From the NCBI RefSeq assembly GCF_013166605.1, contig NZ_JABKKF010000005.1, positions 1 through 64,000 of the forward strand: a DNA stretch of 64,000 nucleotides, read 5' to 3'. How positions within the stretch are numbered: position 1 is the first letter of the stretch; the number at the start of each line of letters is the position of its first letter. A program made the position numbers and the translations under genes. The notes under the pieces were generated by a model. That model was given only the letters and a program-made list of their open reading frames with translations. It ran no database searches and had not been told where the DNA came from. Source of the DNA: Xylanibacter muris (GTDB lineage: Bacteria > Bacteroidota > Bacteroidia > Bacteroidales > Bacteroidaceae). Positions 46,637-56,671 of the stretch are shown one piece after another.

Positions 46637-46715
46637 GAATGGCATGTTCATGCTCGATGAATGGCATGTTCATCGAAAGAGAATGGCCTGTTCTCGCCCA
46701 AAGAACAGGCCATTC
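46637..46715. repeat. 22-bp-period array of 13-mers (three direct, one inverted)
   Basis: GAATGGCATGTTC at 46637-46649 and 46659-46671, GAATGGCCTGTTC at 46681-46693, and its exact reverse complement at 46703-46715. Starts are 22 bp apart each time and spacers are 9 bp. The last two form a 14-bp perfect hairpin. The remaining intergenic sequence from 46348 to 46921 shows no gene. Confidence 0.8.
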
Positions 46716-46921
46716 ATTTTCGGTATACTTTTTGATTGTGGTAAAGTACTGTATTCCAGTGTGTTATGATGTTTGTTTGAGATGATGGAACATGGATGGG
46801 TAAGTGCTGTGAATTATTTTTACATGTTGCGTGTTTTAATGCAATCACTTTTGGTATTTATTGCAGCTTGAGGACAAATATGCGGTATGTTTTGCTGCCG
46901 ATGTCAGACTCGGTCCTGCTC

Positions 46922-47317
46922 TCAGTTGTATTTGATGATTACGGTTATATTCCCGTCGTGCAGGAATGTTGATCGGTGGTATGTTCTGAAGGTCAGCATA
47001 TATATGCGGTTGTTGCGTTTGTTTTCCTCTGTAAGCAGCATCACAGTCTTGTCTTCGGAAACCGTTTCCGTGAGATTTCCTGTAGTCACAGTCTTGAAAG
47101 CATTGCGGAATTTTGGGATGTCGCGATCGGAAATACTCAGTTTCTTTACCACCTTTATGACTTTTCTTGTTTTCGGGTCGCGTTCCACGGCCGATGTGAA
47201 TGTAGATGGGCCTGTGATGGAGTATTGTTCCACCATTTCGTCCAGTTTGTTCTGTCCGTATGTATGCAGGACACAGCAAAATGTGAGTACCAGTATGATA
47301 ACGATCCTGTTGTTCAT
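46922..47317 (-). CDS. Small secreted protein of unknown function
   Basis: This 131-residue protein has a signal peptide (cleavage near HTYGQ) and a mature part of about 110 residues. It resembles small Bacteroidetes proteins found behind ECF sigma/anti-sigma genes (DUF5024-type by memory, not verified). The segment TFTSAVERDPKTRKVIKVVKKLSI is the most distinctive. It is the last gene of the sigma-factor operon, 19 bp after the anti-sigma-like gene, so it is probably a target or modulator of the same envelope response. No catalytic motif is seen. Confidence 0.6.
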   Translation of the reverse strand: MNNRIVIILVLTFCCVLHTYGQNKLDEMVEQYSITGPSTFTSAVERDPKTRKVIKVVKKLSISDRDIPKFRNAFKTVTTGNLTETVSEDKTVMLLTEENKRNNRIYMLTFRTYHRSTFLHDGNITVIIKYN

Positions 47318-47336
47318 GTCGTTGTATTGTTTTTAA

Positions 47337-47873
47337 TCAGTTGTTGAGAAGCTGTATTATTCTTTCCCGGTTGTATTTGTCGTGGATATTGTCGAGAATT
47401 TCCTGTTCGGCGGTGTTTATCACATTCTGTTCACCTGCCATCCGCTCTATGTGCTCTGCATCGTCAAGCGTTTGTTCTATTATGGGTTGTATATCTTTCA
47501 GGTTGTCTATACGTTTGCCGTTCTTTATCACATAGCTTCCACTGTATATGCTTGCGAGTTTTGTCTTGCCGTCGTCTTTTTCCAATCGGGCTATTCCTAT
47601 GACAGTCAGTATCACCGCCGCTGCGGCTGCCACGGTGCGGAACAACATGCGGATGACGGTCGTGCGTGTTTGTTTGGATGTGTCGTGACAGTCCTCTGCC
47701 ATGTTTCCGAAGCATACGAATATGTCGCGGTATTGCTCAAGGCCGGTGTCCACATTTCTGCCATTGAAATACCGGTAGAGTTGCCGTTCTTCGGTAAGCG
47801 AAGTGTTGCCGTCAAAGAATTTCTCTATAAGTTCTTTTGTTTTTTCGTGTTCGTATCCGCTGTTTTTGTTCAT
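47337..47873 (-). CDS. Anti-sigma-factor-like single-pass membrane protein
   Basis: This 178-residue protein has a cytoplasmic N-terminal helical region (KTKELIEKFFDGNTSLTEERQLYRYF) of the type common in Bacteroidetes anti-sigma-like proteins. One transmembrane helix follows at about 74-95 (VIRMLFRTVAAAAAVILTVIG), then a C-terminal extracytoplasmic part of about 80 residues. Its start overlaps the end of the ECF sigma gene by ATGA, the classic arrangement of sigma/anti-sigma pairs. No zinc-binding ZAS motif (HxxxCxxC) is visible. The assignment rests on context and topology. Confidence 0.65.
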   Translation of the reverse strand: MNKNSGYEHEKTKELIEKFFDGNTSLTEERQLYRYFNGRNVDTGLEQYRDIFVCFGNMAEDCHDTSKQTRTTVIRMLFRTVAAAAAVILTVIGIARLEKDDGKTKLASIYSGSYVIKNGKRIDNLKDIQPIIEQTLDDAEHIERMAGEQNVINTAEQEILDNIHDKYNRERIIQLLNN

Positions 47874-48349
47874 GGTGTGCCTCCTTTCCTGAATTTGTCT
47901 CTGACAGACTGTCTTGCCCTGCTGAGGTTTTTTCTCACGTTTGCCTCATTGGTATGCATGATGTCTGCAATCTCGTGTATGTCTATTCCCTGTATGTGTC
48001 TCATTCGCAGTATGAGTTGTTGCATTGTCGGCAGACTGTCCACAATATCCATCATCCTTCTTATGTGCTCTTGGGTGTCGGCCTCGGGTGAGGTGTCTGC
48101 CGTGTCACCGTCTGCCGTGCCGTATTGCAGCTTTTTACACCTCAGGCTGCTTATGCACATGTTTCGGGTGACGGTCATGGCAAGGTTGTCTGCCGGCACT
48201 TTCAGGTCGTTTCGGATGGTCCACAGTTTGAGCATGACATCCTGTACGGTGTCTTCGGCGGCATCGGCATCATTGAGATACCGTTGGGCCTGGGCTATGA
48301 GCCTCGGCCTTATTCTAACCATTTCTTTTTTATACTCTTCCGTGGTCAT
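47870..48349 (-). CDS. ECF-family RNA polymerase sigma factor
   Basis: This 159-residue protein has sigma-70 region 2 (RLIAQAQRYLNDADAAEDTVQDVMLKLWTIRNDLK) and region 4 (LPTMQQLILRMRHIQGIDIHEIADIMHTNEANVRKNLSRARQSVRDKF) with a complete helix-turn-helix. It probably directs transcription of an envelope regulon that includes the GIN-domain lipoprotein gene 30 bp upstream in the same operon. Translation is coupled to the anti-sigma-like gene. Nothing links it to the pectin genes, since the SusC proteins here lack STN signalling domains. Confidence 0.92.
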   Translation of the reverse strand: MTTEEYKKEMVRIRPRLIAQAQRYLNDADAAEDTVQDVMLKLWTIRNDLKVPADNLAMTVTRNMCISSLRCKKLQYGTADGDTADTSPEADTQEHIRRMMDIVDSLPTMQQLILRMRHIQGIDIHEIADIMHTNEANVRKNLSRARQSVRDKFRKGGTP

Positions 48350-48379
48350 CTGTGTTCAGACGTAGTGTCTTGTGCTGAA

Positions 48380-49513
48380 TTAAAACTTATTGAGTTCCTT
48401 TGTGTCTATTTTTGATTGTCCGTTGCCTTCAATTTTTGTCCTGTCGGCCGTACCGGTGATTTTCAGTGATGCGCTTCCGTTGTTGTGTGCGTTCAGAGTC
48501 GTACAGTCTGTGTTGACTGTAATGTTTCCGATACCATAGTTTTCAATGTCAGCCTCTTCGCCCTTGAAGTCTATTTTTCCTTTAAGGGTTCCGTTGTTGC
48601 CTATTTTCATCTTGGTGGCTTTGATATTGTTTTCGGTTGTCATTATGCCGGAATTGTCTATATCCACGTCATTGGCATTTGTTCGTCCGTTGAATATGCC
48701 GGAGCCGTTGTTCTCGTAGGATAATGTGAGGCATGTGATGTTTCCGTCTGTTATCTTGAATATTCCGGAGTTGTCAATCTTCACTGCGTCTGCATTGAGT
48801 TTGATGTCTGCAGACATACTCCCGTTGTTTTCCACTCCGATTTTTTTTGCCTCTATGGAAAGATTTGTCTTTTCCTGCCCGTTGTTTTCTATTCTTACGT
48901 TGTCTGCCTGTATGCTTGCCGTGAATTTATCTACTCCGCTGTTCTCGTAATCCAAAAGCTTGCAGACTACGGTTGTGGTTTTGATATTGCCCTGTCCGTT
49001 GTTATGTATCGAACAGTCGTTCGTTTTAATCTCATCGATGATGAGGTTTATGATGCCGTTGTTCTCTATATTCATCTTACTGTTGTCGAGCTTTCCCGCC
49101 TTGATGTCTGCAATACCGTTATTGTGTATCACAGACAGTTCGGGTGTGGAAATCTCGAGGTATGCCTTGTCGGAGTTCCGCCCTTTTTCTGTAGATATGT
49201 TAAGTGTGGATATATCGAGTATGCCGGACTTTACCTCCACCATGAGTCTTTTCAGGGTGGTCTCGTCCGCCGTTACTTTCACTGAGTATTCCTTTTCGTG
49301 TTTGAATACAATGTCTACGTTGCTGTTGTTACGGATGCCGTGGAAATTTTTCAGGCTGTATTCTATGGTTCGCTTGTTTGTTTTTGTCAAGGCCTTGGAT
49401 GCTATTGCTTCCTTTATTTCCGGCACTACGTTTTTGTCAGAGCTTGAGGCGCATGAGGTCATGTTGAATGTCATTGCAGACAAGATGACTGTATAAACTG
49501 TTTTCATTATCAT
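48380..49513 (-). CDS. GIN-domain (DUF2807) lipoprotein with expanded NNG repeats
   Basis: This 377-residue protein has lipobox FNMTSC (C21) and starts like a DUF2807/GIN-domain protein (IEYSLKNFHGIRNNSNVDIVFKHEKEYSVKVTADE). After about residue 130 a beta-solenoid-like run follows, with a short motif repeated about every 17-22 residues: VIHNNGIADI, IENNGIINLI, IHNNGQGNI, IENNGQEKTN, VENNGSMSADI, YENNGSGIF and IGNNGTLKGKI. GIN proteins are usually about 220-250 residues, so this one has an enlarged solenoid. Probably an outer-membrane-attached protein and the first gene of the sigma-factor operon. The second methionine (two codons in) is an alternative start. Confidence 0.8.
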   Translation of the reverse strand: MIMKTVYTVILSAMTFNMTSCASSSDKNVVPEIKEAIASKALTKTNKRTIEYSLKNFHGIRNNSNVDIVFKHEKEYSVKVTADETTLKRLMVEVKSGILDISTLNISTEKGRNSDKAYLEISTPELSVIHNNGIADIKAGKLDNSKMNIENNGIINLIIDEIKTNDCSIHNNGQGNIKTTTVVCKLLDYENSGVDKFTASIQADNVRIENNGQEKTNLSIEAKKIGVENNGSMSADIKLNADAVKIDNSGIFKITDGNITCLTLSYENNGSGIFNGRTNANDVDIDNSGIMTTENNIKATKMKIGNNGTLKGKIDFKGEEADIENYGIGNITVNTDCTTLNAHNNGSASLKITGTADRTKIEGNGQSKIDTKELNKF

Positions 49514-49694
49514 AATGTATTGTTTTTAGTTTTTGTTTATAATACGCAACAGATTGCTGTTTGTGACATCAATGGCGGTATTTTTTATTTTATTCTTCGG
49601 TGTATGATATTGTCTTACGATAGGGGATTTTTCATCCCGGAATGGCCTGTATTGTCAAATCAGAAGTTTTTATAAGGCTTTTCTTACTGTTACT

Positions 49695-49726
49695 GTTGTA
49701 TAAGTCGGATAAATGTTTTATCTTTG
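49695..49726 (+). promoter_or_regulatory. Promoter of the Lrp/AsnC regulator
   Basis: GTTG at 49695-49698, 20-bp spacer, TATCTTTG at 49719-49726, 24 bp before the ATG. The divergent gene on the other strand shows no clear box in 49514-49690. Confidence 0.65.
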
Positions 49727-49750
49727 CAGTAAGAAAAACAAAACAAATAA

Positions 49751-50257
49751 ATGGCATATCAGAAAATAGACAAATTAGACAAGCATATTCTGCGGCTTAT
49801 AGCCGAAGATGCGCGTATTCCTTTTCTGGAAGTGGCGAGAGCATGTAATGTTAGTGGTGCGGCCATCCATCAGCGTATTCAGAAATTGATAAACTTGGGT
49901 ATTCTTAAGGGGTCGAAGTTTATTATCGATCCGGAAAAGATAGGCTATGAGACATGTGCCTATATAGGTCTTAATCTTAAGAATCCTGAAGAATTTGATT
50001 CGGTTGTGGAACGTCTGAAAGAAATTCCTGAAGTTGTTGAATGTCATTATACGACAGGCAATTTCGATATGTTCATCAAGATTTACGCGATGAACAACCA
50101 CCATCTGCTCAACATCATTCATGACAGGCTCCAACCTTTAGGCTTGTCAAGCAGTGAGACTATTATTTCTTTCAATTCCGTAATCAACCGTCAGTTACCA
50201 GTGAAAAACATTCAGGTTAATGATTCTTCGGAAGAGGAACAAAGCACAGAGGAGTGA
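49751..50257 (+). CDS. Lrp/AsnC-family transcriptional regulator
   Basis: This 168-residue protein has an N-terminal AsnC-type helix-turn-helix (KIDKLDKHILRLIAEDARIPFLEVARACNVSGAAIHQRIQKLINLGIL) and a C-terminal RAM ligand-binding domain (about 70-145, TCAYIGLNLKNPEEFDSVVERL, VVECHYTTGNFDMFIKIYAMN). Such proteins form octamers and respond to amino acids or other small ligands. A short acidic tail (SSEEEQSTEE) follows the RAM domain. It is a single gene with its own promoter and terminator. Targets cannot be inferred from this window. Confidence 0.93.
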   Translation: MAYQKIDKLDKHILRLIAEDARIPFLEVARACNVSGAAIHQRIQKLINLGILKGSKFIIDPEKIGYETCAYIGLNLKNPEEFDSVVERLKEIPEVVECHYTTGNFDMFIKIYAMNNHHLLNIIHDRLQPLGLSSSETIISFNSVINRQLPVKNIQVNDSSEEEQSTEE

Positions 50258-50275
50258 TTTCCGTCTTGTTCAAAT

Positions 50276-50321
50276 ATGTCAGGGAGTTTTGCCTAAGGTG
50301 GAACTCCCTGACATGTTTTTT
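50276..50321 (+). terminator. Rho-independent terminator of the Lrp/AsnC gene
   Basis: 13-bp perfect stem (50276-50288 with 50302-50314) with a 13-nt loop, followed by GTTTTTT. Confidence 0.9.
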
Positions 50322-50398
50322 GTTTGAATCATGTCTTGGAACTGGCATCCCCCAAAGCAGGGGACATGGAAGAATAGTCTCCGACTTCCAAAAAAGAA

Positions 50399-50442
50399 GA
50401 CGTCCCTCCGACTCCCCCAAAGGGGAGAGAAAGGAAATGTGG
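50399..50442 (+). repeat. Second dispersed small repeat, copy B
   Basis: Inverted relative to the copy at 1713-1760. The core is CTCCCCCAAAGGGGAG (6-bp stem) preceded by CCTCCGA. A shorter related hairpin (CCCC-CAAAGCA-GGGG) lies near 50349-50364. It sits just beyond the folA stop. Confidence 0.6.
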
Positions 50443-50478
50443 AAGCATTAGGCGTATATGCAAATTTCGTTTTGCCGC

Positions 50479-50958
50479 TTATTTCACATAATCAACAAAT
50501 GCATATCTGTAGGCATGCTTCTCATCGGTGCCGTGTTCCTCACGATGTTCCTCTTTCCAGTTGCTGTATTCTGGAAAGAATGTATCGGCATTTTCCGGTA
50601 TATCGTCGATTTCCGTAAGACATAGCCTGTCGGCAATGGCGATTGCCTGTGAATAAACGCTTGCTCCACCTATTATATATATATCCTCGTTGTCATCGCA
50701 GTGTCGTATTGCCTTTTCAAGAGAGTCGAAGCATTCGCAACCTGGCAGTTCGGTTGCCGTTTTTGTAAGAACAACGTTGCGTCTGTTCGGCAGAGCTCCA
50801 TTGGGCAATGATAGAAACGTGTTGCGTCCCATGATTATGGTGTGTCCGGTTGTGAGGGCTTTGAAGCGTTTCAGGTCGTTTGGCAACCAATATATGAGTT
50901 TGTTGCCACGGCCGATGGCGCGGTTGCGTGCCACGGCCGCTATTATGTTTATTCTCAT
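50479..50958 (-). CDS. folA: Dihydrofolate reductase
   Basis: FolA reduces dihydrofolate to tetrahydrofolate with NADPH. The 159-residue protein shows the family pattern INIIAAVARNRAIGRGNKLIYWLPNDLKRFK, with the W-P-D active-site motif modified to WLPND. It continues with TIIMGRNTF, and IYIIGGASVYSQAI as the NADPH-binding glycine segment. The acidic active-site residue is D28 in NDLKRFK. It follows thyA by 38 bp. ThyA produces the dihydrofolate that FolA recycles, so the pairing is functionally coherent. Confidence 0.96.
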   Translation of the reverse strand: MRINIIAAVARNRAIGRGNKLIYWLPNDLKRFKALTTGHTIIMGRNTFLSLPNGALPNRRNVVLTKTATELPGCECFDSLEKAIRHCDDNEDIYIIGGASVYSQAIAIADRLCLTEIDDIPENADTFFPEYSNWKEEHREEHGTDEKHAYRYAFVDYVK

Positions 50959-50996
50959 TTTGCTTGTTCTTTTTATTGTTTGCTGTTTGTTTCATG

Positions 50997-51791
50997 TCAT
51001 ACACTGACATCAGCCTTGATGTGTGGGCACGGGTCGTAGTTCTCGAGTTTGAAATCCTCATATTTGAAGTCGAAAATGCTTTTCACGTCAGGGTTGATAA
51101 CCATTGTGGGTAGCTTTCGTGGAGTACGTGTGAGTTGGAGTCTTGCCTGTTCTATATGATTGAGATATAGGTGGGTGTCGCCTGTAGTGTGGATGAACTC
51201 ACCTGGCTTCAGGCCTGTCACCTGTGCCATCATCTGTAGAAGCAGCGCGTATGAGGCGATGTTGAACGGCACTCCGAGGAAAGTGTCTGCCGAACGTTGG
51301 TAGAGCTGGAGGCTCAAACGTCCTTCGGCCACATAGAATTGGAACAGGGTGTGGCACGGAGGAAGTGCCATATTGTTTACTTCCGCCACATTCCATGCGC
51401 TGACAATCATGCGGCGCGAGTCTGGGTTGTGCCTGATCTGGTCGACAACACCGGAAATCTGGTCGACAGAGCCTCCGCTGTAGTCCGGCCATGACCTCCA
51501 CTGGTGTCCGTATACCGGTCCGAGATCTCCGTTCTCGTCTGCCCATTCGTTCCATATCCTCACACCGTTTTCCTGAAGGTATTTCACGTTGGTGTCACCG
51601 TTGAGAAACCATAGCAGTTCATGGATGATTGATTTCAGATGCAGTTTCTTTGTTGTAAGCAGAGGGAAGCCCTCCGACAGGTCATACCTTGTCTGATATC
51701 CGAACACGCTTACGGTTCCGGTTCCTGTTCGGTCGCATTTTTTCGTGCCATTCTCAAGTATATGGCTCAGAAGATTTAAATACTGTATCAT
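50997..51791 (-). CDS. thyA: Thymidylate synthase
   Basis: ThyA makes dTMP from dUMP using methylene-tetrahydrofolate. The 264-residue length equals that of E. coli ThyA. Motifs include [44 protein letters not shown], the active-site [11 protein letters not shown] with the nucleophilic cysteine, [20 protein letters not shown] and [16 protein letters not shown]. It lies between the methyltransferase gene (24 bp upstream) and folA in one operon. Confidence 0.97.
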   Translation of the reverse strand: MIQYLNLLSHILENGTKKCDRTGTGTVSVFGYQTRYDLSEGFPLLTTKKLHLKSIIHELLWFLNGDTNVKYLQENGVRIWNEWADENGDLGPVYGHQWRSWPDYSGGSVDQISGVVDQIRHNPDSRRMIVSAWNVAEVNNMALPPCHTLFQFYVAEGRLSLQLYQRSADTFLGVPFNIASYALLLQMMAQVTGLKPGEFIHTTGDTHLYLNHIEQARLQLTRTPRKLPTMVINPDVKSIFDFKYEDFKLENYDPCPHIKADVSV

Positions 51792-51815
51792 TTGTTTCAG
51801 AATTGTTTTGCTGTT

Positions 51816-53228
51816 TTATAGTGGTGAGACATCGTTATCTGGGATACGGGCCGACTTTATCTTCCATTCCTGCGGATAGAGATTGTTGGCGCGGTTGCCG
51901 ATGTTTTTTGAGAAGCCGAGCGGTGTGCCGTGGTATGTCATGACGACAAATCCCTGCGGTGTGTCCTCCGGCAGCGACAGTGCCTCTTTGCGCAGATACC
52001 TCAGTGCGTCACTGTAGCTGAGTTCCACGGAGGGGAAAGCGGCAGTGTTGAATTCCGTTGACAGCGCGAGGCCTTGTGCAGGAATGATATCCTTTCCCTT
52101 TATGGTTCCAAGCGTGACTCCGGCATGTATCACTTTAAGTTTTTCTGAGGCCGTGGCATAAATGCCGGCCATGGGTTTGGGTATAGCCGTGAGTGTGTTT
52201 CCTGATTGTGCGATATTGAAGTTGTCGGGAGCGGTGAGCCACGATGTTGCGAGCTGTGCGCTCTTTATGCCGTTGTTTCTCTCTTTTTTCTCTTTCTTGT
52301 TTTTCTTTTTGCCTATACTCGTTGCGGTTTCTTTTTGACCGTTTTTTCTAAGCGCGGCCATGAACAGTCCCTCGCCCTTTGTCACTCCCGGAAGGAACCG
52401 GTATACAGGTTTCTGAAAACCCTTGAGCAGCGAACCGGTGATGCCCCATTGCTCTTCGATGGCGACAGGCAGGATTTCAGCTCCAAGCTCCTCGGAAATC
52501 CATTTCACATTCTCCTCGTTTTCTTTCGCGTTGAATGTGCATGTAGAGTAGACGAGAAGTCCTCCTTCACTTAAGCATTTCCATGCTTGGGCAACGATTT
52601 CGCGCTGTAGATTGCGGCAGTTTTCCACGTTTTGCGTGCTCCATTCTCTCACAGCGTCTTCGTCTTTTCGAAACATGCCTTCTCCGGAGCACGGTACATC
52701 GCATAGTATGACATCGAATACCATTCCCGACTTTGCGAAGTCTTTCGGATAGTTGTTGGTGACTATGGTTCCGGGATTTCCCCATTTCTGGATGTTTTCC
52801 GCGAGAATCTGTGAGCGTTGCCTCACAGGCTCGTTTGCTATGAGCGTGCTGCCTTCAGGCAATGCGCCCATGGCCGTTGTTGACTTTCCTCCAGGTGCGG
52901 CGCACATGTCGAGCATGATCACGGGAGAGCTGATATATGATTTCAGTATATGATGCAGGAACATTGACGAGGCCTCCTGAACGTAATAATGGCCTGCGTG
53001 AAACAATGGGTCAAACGTGAACGCGGGGCGTTTGTCGAGGTACATCCCGTATTCACACCATGGTATGGCTTGTCGCGATGTGTCCTCATCGTGTATATGA
53101 TGCTTCATGCCGTTTATCCTTATGCTTGCCGGCGGCTCCTCATCGGTAAGTCCGTGGAGTAACTTACCGAAAAGTCCGTCGCCTATAAGAGCCTTGGTGT
53201 AGCTTGTGAAACTCTCGGGTAGGTTCAT
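51816..53228 (-). CDS. RsmF/NOL1-type rRNA (cytosine-C5) methyltransferase
   Basis: The protein methylates cytosine C5 in rRNA using SAM. I chose the ATG at 53228 (470 residues, MNLPESFTSYTKALIG). The open frame extends 102 codons further upstream, but that part has no family similarity and runs over the 3' end of the neighbouring gene. Motifs: LDMCAAPGGKST (SAM-binding motif I), CDVPCSGEGMFRKDE (motif IV with cysteine) and VYSTCTFNAKENEENV (motif VI with catalytic cysteine). A basic linker (GKKKNKKEKKERN) at about 340-360 precedes a C-terminal RNA-binding-type domain as in RsmF/YebU. It lies in the ligA-thyA-folA operon. Confidence 0.92.
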   Translation of the reverse strand: MNLPESFTSYTKALIGDGLFGKLLHGLTDEEPPASIRINGMKHHIHDEDTSRQAIPWCEYGMYLDKRPAFTFDPLFHAGHYYVQEASSMFLHHILKSYISSPVIMLDMCAAPGGKSTTAMGALPEGSTLIANEPVRQRSQILAENIQKWGNPGTIVTNNYPKDFAKSGMVFDVILCDVPCSGEGMFRKDEDAVREWSTQNVENCRNLQREIVAQAWKCLSEGGLLVYSTCTFNAKENEENVKWISEELGAEILPVAIEEQWGITGSLLKGFQKPVYRFLPGVTKGEGLFMAALRKNGQKETATSIGKKKNKKEKKERNNGIKSAQLATSWLTAPDNFNIAQSGNTLTAIPKPMAGIYATASEKLKVIHAGVTLGTIKGKDIIPAQGLALSTEFNTAAFPSVELSYSDALRYLRKEALSLPEDTPQGFVVMTYHGTPLGFSKNIGNRANNLYPQEWKIKSARIPDNDVSPL

Positions 53229-53256
53229 TGTATGTTTAAGTTTGGAGAAACATATT

Positions 53257-53922
53257 CTATTTGTAAGTGAATACGGTTTCGGCATTGCTGCCGGCGTATT
53301 TGCGCAGGAGCCTGCAGATGTATTCTGCGTTTGTCCTGACGTTTTCTTCATTGCCGTCGTATCCGTTGACAAGAATAAGAATGTGGGTGGTGCCGATAGT
53401 GATTTTAGTACGCTCGTTGTCGCTTGTGGGGGTGCCCACGCCACCGATATTGTCGCGGTATACGGGCAGTCCTGCAATGTTGAGCATGCCGCGTCCGATG
53501 CCCTCGTAAGGTTCTCCCTCCCGCCCGATGCCAAGTGTCAGGGTGTTGCCGGAAAACTTGTCTGCGTCAAATCCTCCGATGCTGTATCCGTAGGCCATGC
53601 TTGCAAGATTAATAAGGTCCACAAGAGTGTCAATCTGATAAAGATCCTTTCCCTGGAGCATACGTCTTATAAGAGCCTCGGCTGACGGACGGTAGCGGCT
53701 GGGATCCTTTCCGCATGCCTTATATACACGCCGTGTGGCATCGATGCCGGATATATGTTTCACTGTTTCGGTGGTGAGCTTATTTCTGAAGTCGTTGCCA
53801 AGGGTGTTAATCTCTTTCCACAACTCTGCATTGTAAGGCGTATTGACAACGTTTGCCTCAATGGCTGCGCCTACAAATTCGGGGCATACGGCTTCTATTT
53901 CTTTGGATACGATGATGTTCAT
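53257..53922 (-). CDS. B3/4 (PheT-like) domain protein
   Basis: This 221-residue protein consists of a B3/4 domain like that of the phenylalanyl-tRNA synthetase beta chain (KHISGIDATRRVYKACGKDPSRYRPSAEALIRRMLQGKDLYQIDTLVDLINLASM and YGYSIGGFDADKF). Stand-alone versions are common in bacteria and suspected to recognise or edit mischarged tRNA, but the role is unproven. It lies 39 bp after ligA and 28 bp before the rRNA methyltransferase gene, in the same operon. Confidence 0.85.
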   Translation of the reverse strand: MNIIVSKEIEAVCPEFVGAAIEANVVNTPYNAELWKEINTLGNDFRNKLTTETVKHISGIDATRRVYKACGKDPSRYRPSAEALIRRMLQGKDLYQIDTLVDLINLASMAYGYSIGGFDADKFSGNTLTLGIGREGEPYEGIGRGMLNIAGLPVYRDNIGGVGTPTSDNERTKITIGTTHILILVNGYDGNEENVRTNAEYICRLLRKYAGSNAETVFTYK

Positions 53923-53961
53923 GATAATACTGATGCAATGGTATGCATGATAAAAGTTTGC

Positions 53962-55986
<2,025 letters not shown>

Positions 55987-56230
55987 TTATGGAATGTTGA
56001 CGTGTTGCCTTTTATTATGATGTATAGGCATCAATTATTTTAACGTTTGTTTTATATGATTCTCATCCGTCTTTTACCTATGAAGGTGATAAGCCATGAT
56101 GTCAATGTTTTTAGGGTGTAAAGTTACTGTGATTTTTTTAAAAGCCGTTGACTGTGGTTGCGTATTTGTCGTTTTTTTGTTGATTATTAGCAAAAATCAA
56201 GACACATATCGCCTTAATGCCATTAAAATA

Positions 56231-56261
56231 TTTGGAATAAAAGATAAAATTCTTACCTTTG
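56231..56261 (+). promoter_or_regulatory. Promoter of the leader RNA / surface protein operon
   Basis: TTTG at 56231-56234, 19-bp spacer, TACCTTTG at 56254-56261: a full consensus match. Transcription would start near 56268, 400 nt before the first start codon. Confidence 0.8.
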
Positions 56262-56267
56262 TACCGT

Positions 56268-56590
56268 TTTCTCCAAACAGAAGCCCGCAAGGCGGAAGGG
56301 ATGGGAACGATAAAATATACGAATAAGGCGTTTACTGAACGCTTTGGTTTTGACAATGTAAGAATCTCGCAAGTTCAAAATGTTCGTCAAAGACAAAGCA
56401 ACGGGGAACGCCCCTTAGGATGTTTTATAATAATCCTTACTATATCCTATTGTCAAAAAATAATATGGGGCAGTAAGGGTTCATATATACATCGGTGTGG
56501 GGCTTTCGCGTTGCTCGTTTCGACGAACAGGGCAATGCGAGAGCCTTTACATTGTGGAACGGGCAACAGATAGGCTCCACGCTTTTTTGT
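56268..56590 (+). ncRNA. Structured leader RNA with terminator-like 3' end
   Basis: This non-coding stretch can fold into several hairpins. GGGGAACGCCCC lies at 56403-56414. A 14-bp stem pairs GGCTTTCGCGTTGC (56501-56514) with GCAATGCGAGAGCC (56532-56545), two of the pairs being G-U wobbles. Inside it is TCGT-TTCG-ACGA, a UUCG tetraloop. GTGTGGGGC (56495-56503) pairs over nine positions with GCTCCACGC (56574-56582), which is directly followed by six T, as in an intrinsic terminator. The two stems share three bases, so they may compete, as in an attenuator. It could instead be a stand-alone small RNA. I could not match it to a named Rfam family with confidence. Confidence 0.65.
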
Positions 56591-56671
56591 ATAGGCATAC
56601 TTTAAGATTAATCATGGCAGCAAGGAGCCGGCTGGCATAAATATTTTATTTACAGTATTAAAATTACGGCA

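Noticed and set aside
46632..46715. Possible CRISPR array
   Set aside because: The unit is only 22 bp with 9-bp spacers, one unit is inverted and no cas genes are near.
46845..47347. Frames on both strands overlapping the small secreted protein gene
   Set aside because: Shadows; the frame at 46922-47317 alone has a signal peptide and fits the operon.
53229..53534. 102-codon upstream extension of the rRNA methyltransferase frame
   Set aside because: It runs over the 3' end of the B3/4 gene in another frame, has no family likeness, and a proper start (MNLPESF) follows the B3/4 stop.
56259..56573. 104-codon frame in the leader region
   Set aside because: It coincides with the structured RNA, has no signal or domain, and stops inside the hairpins.
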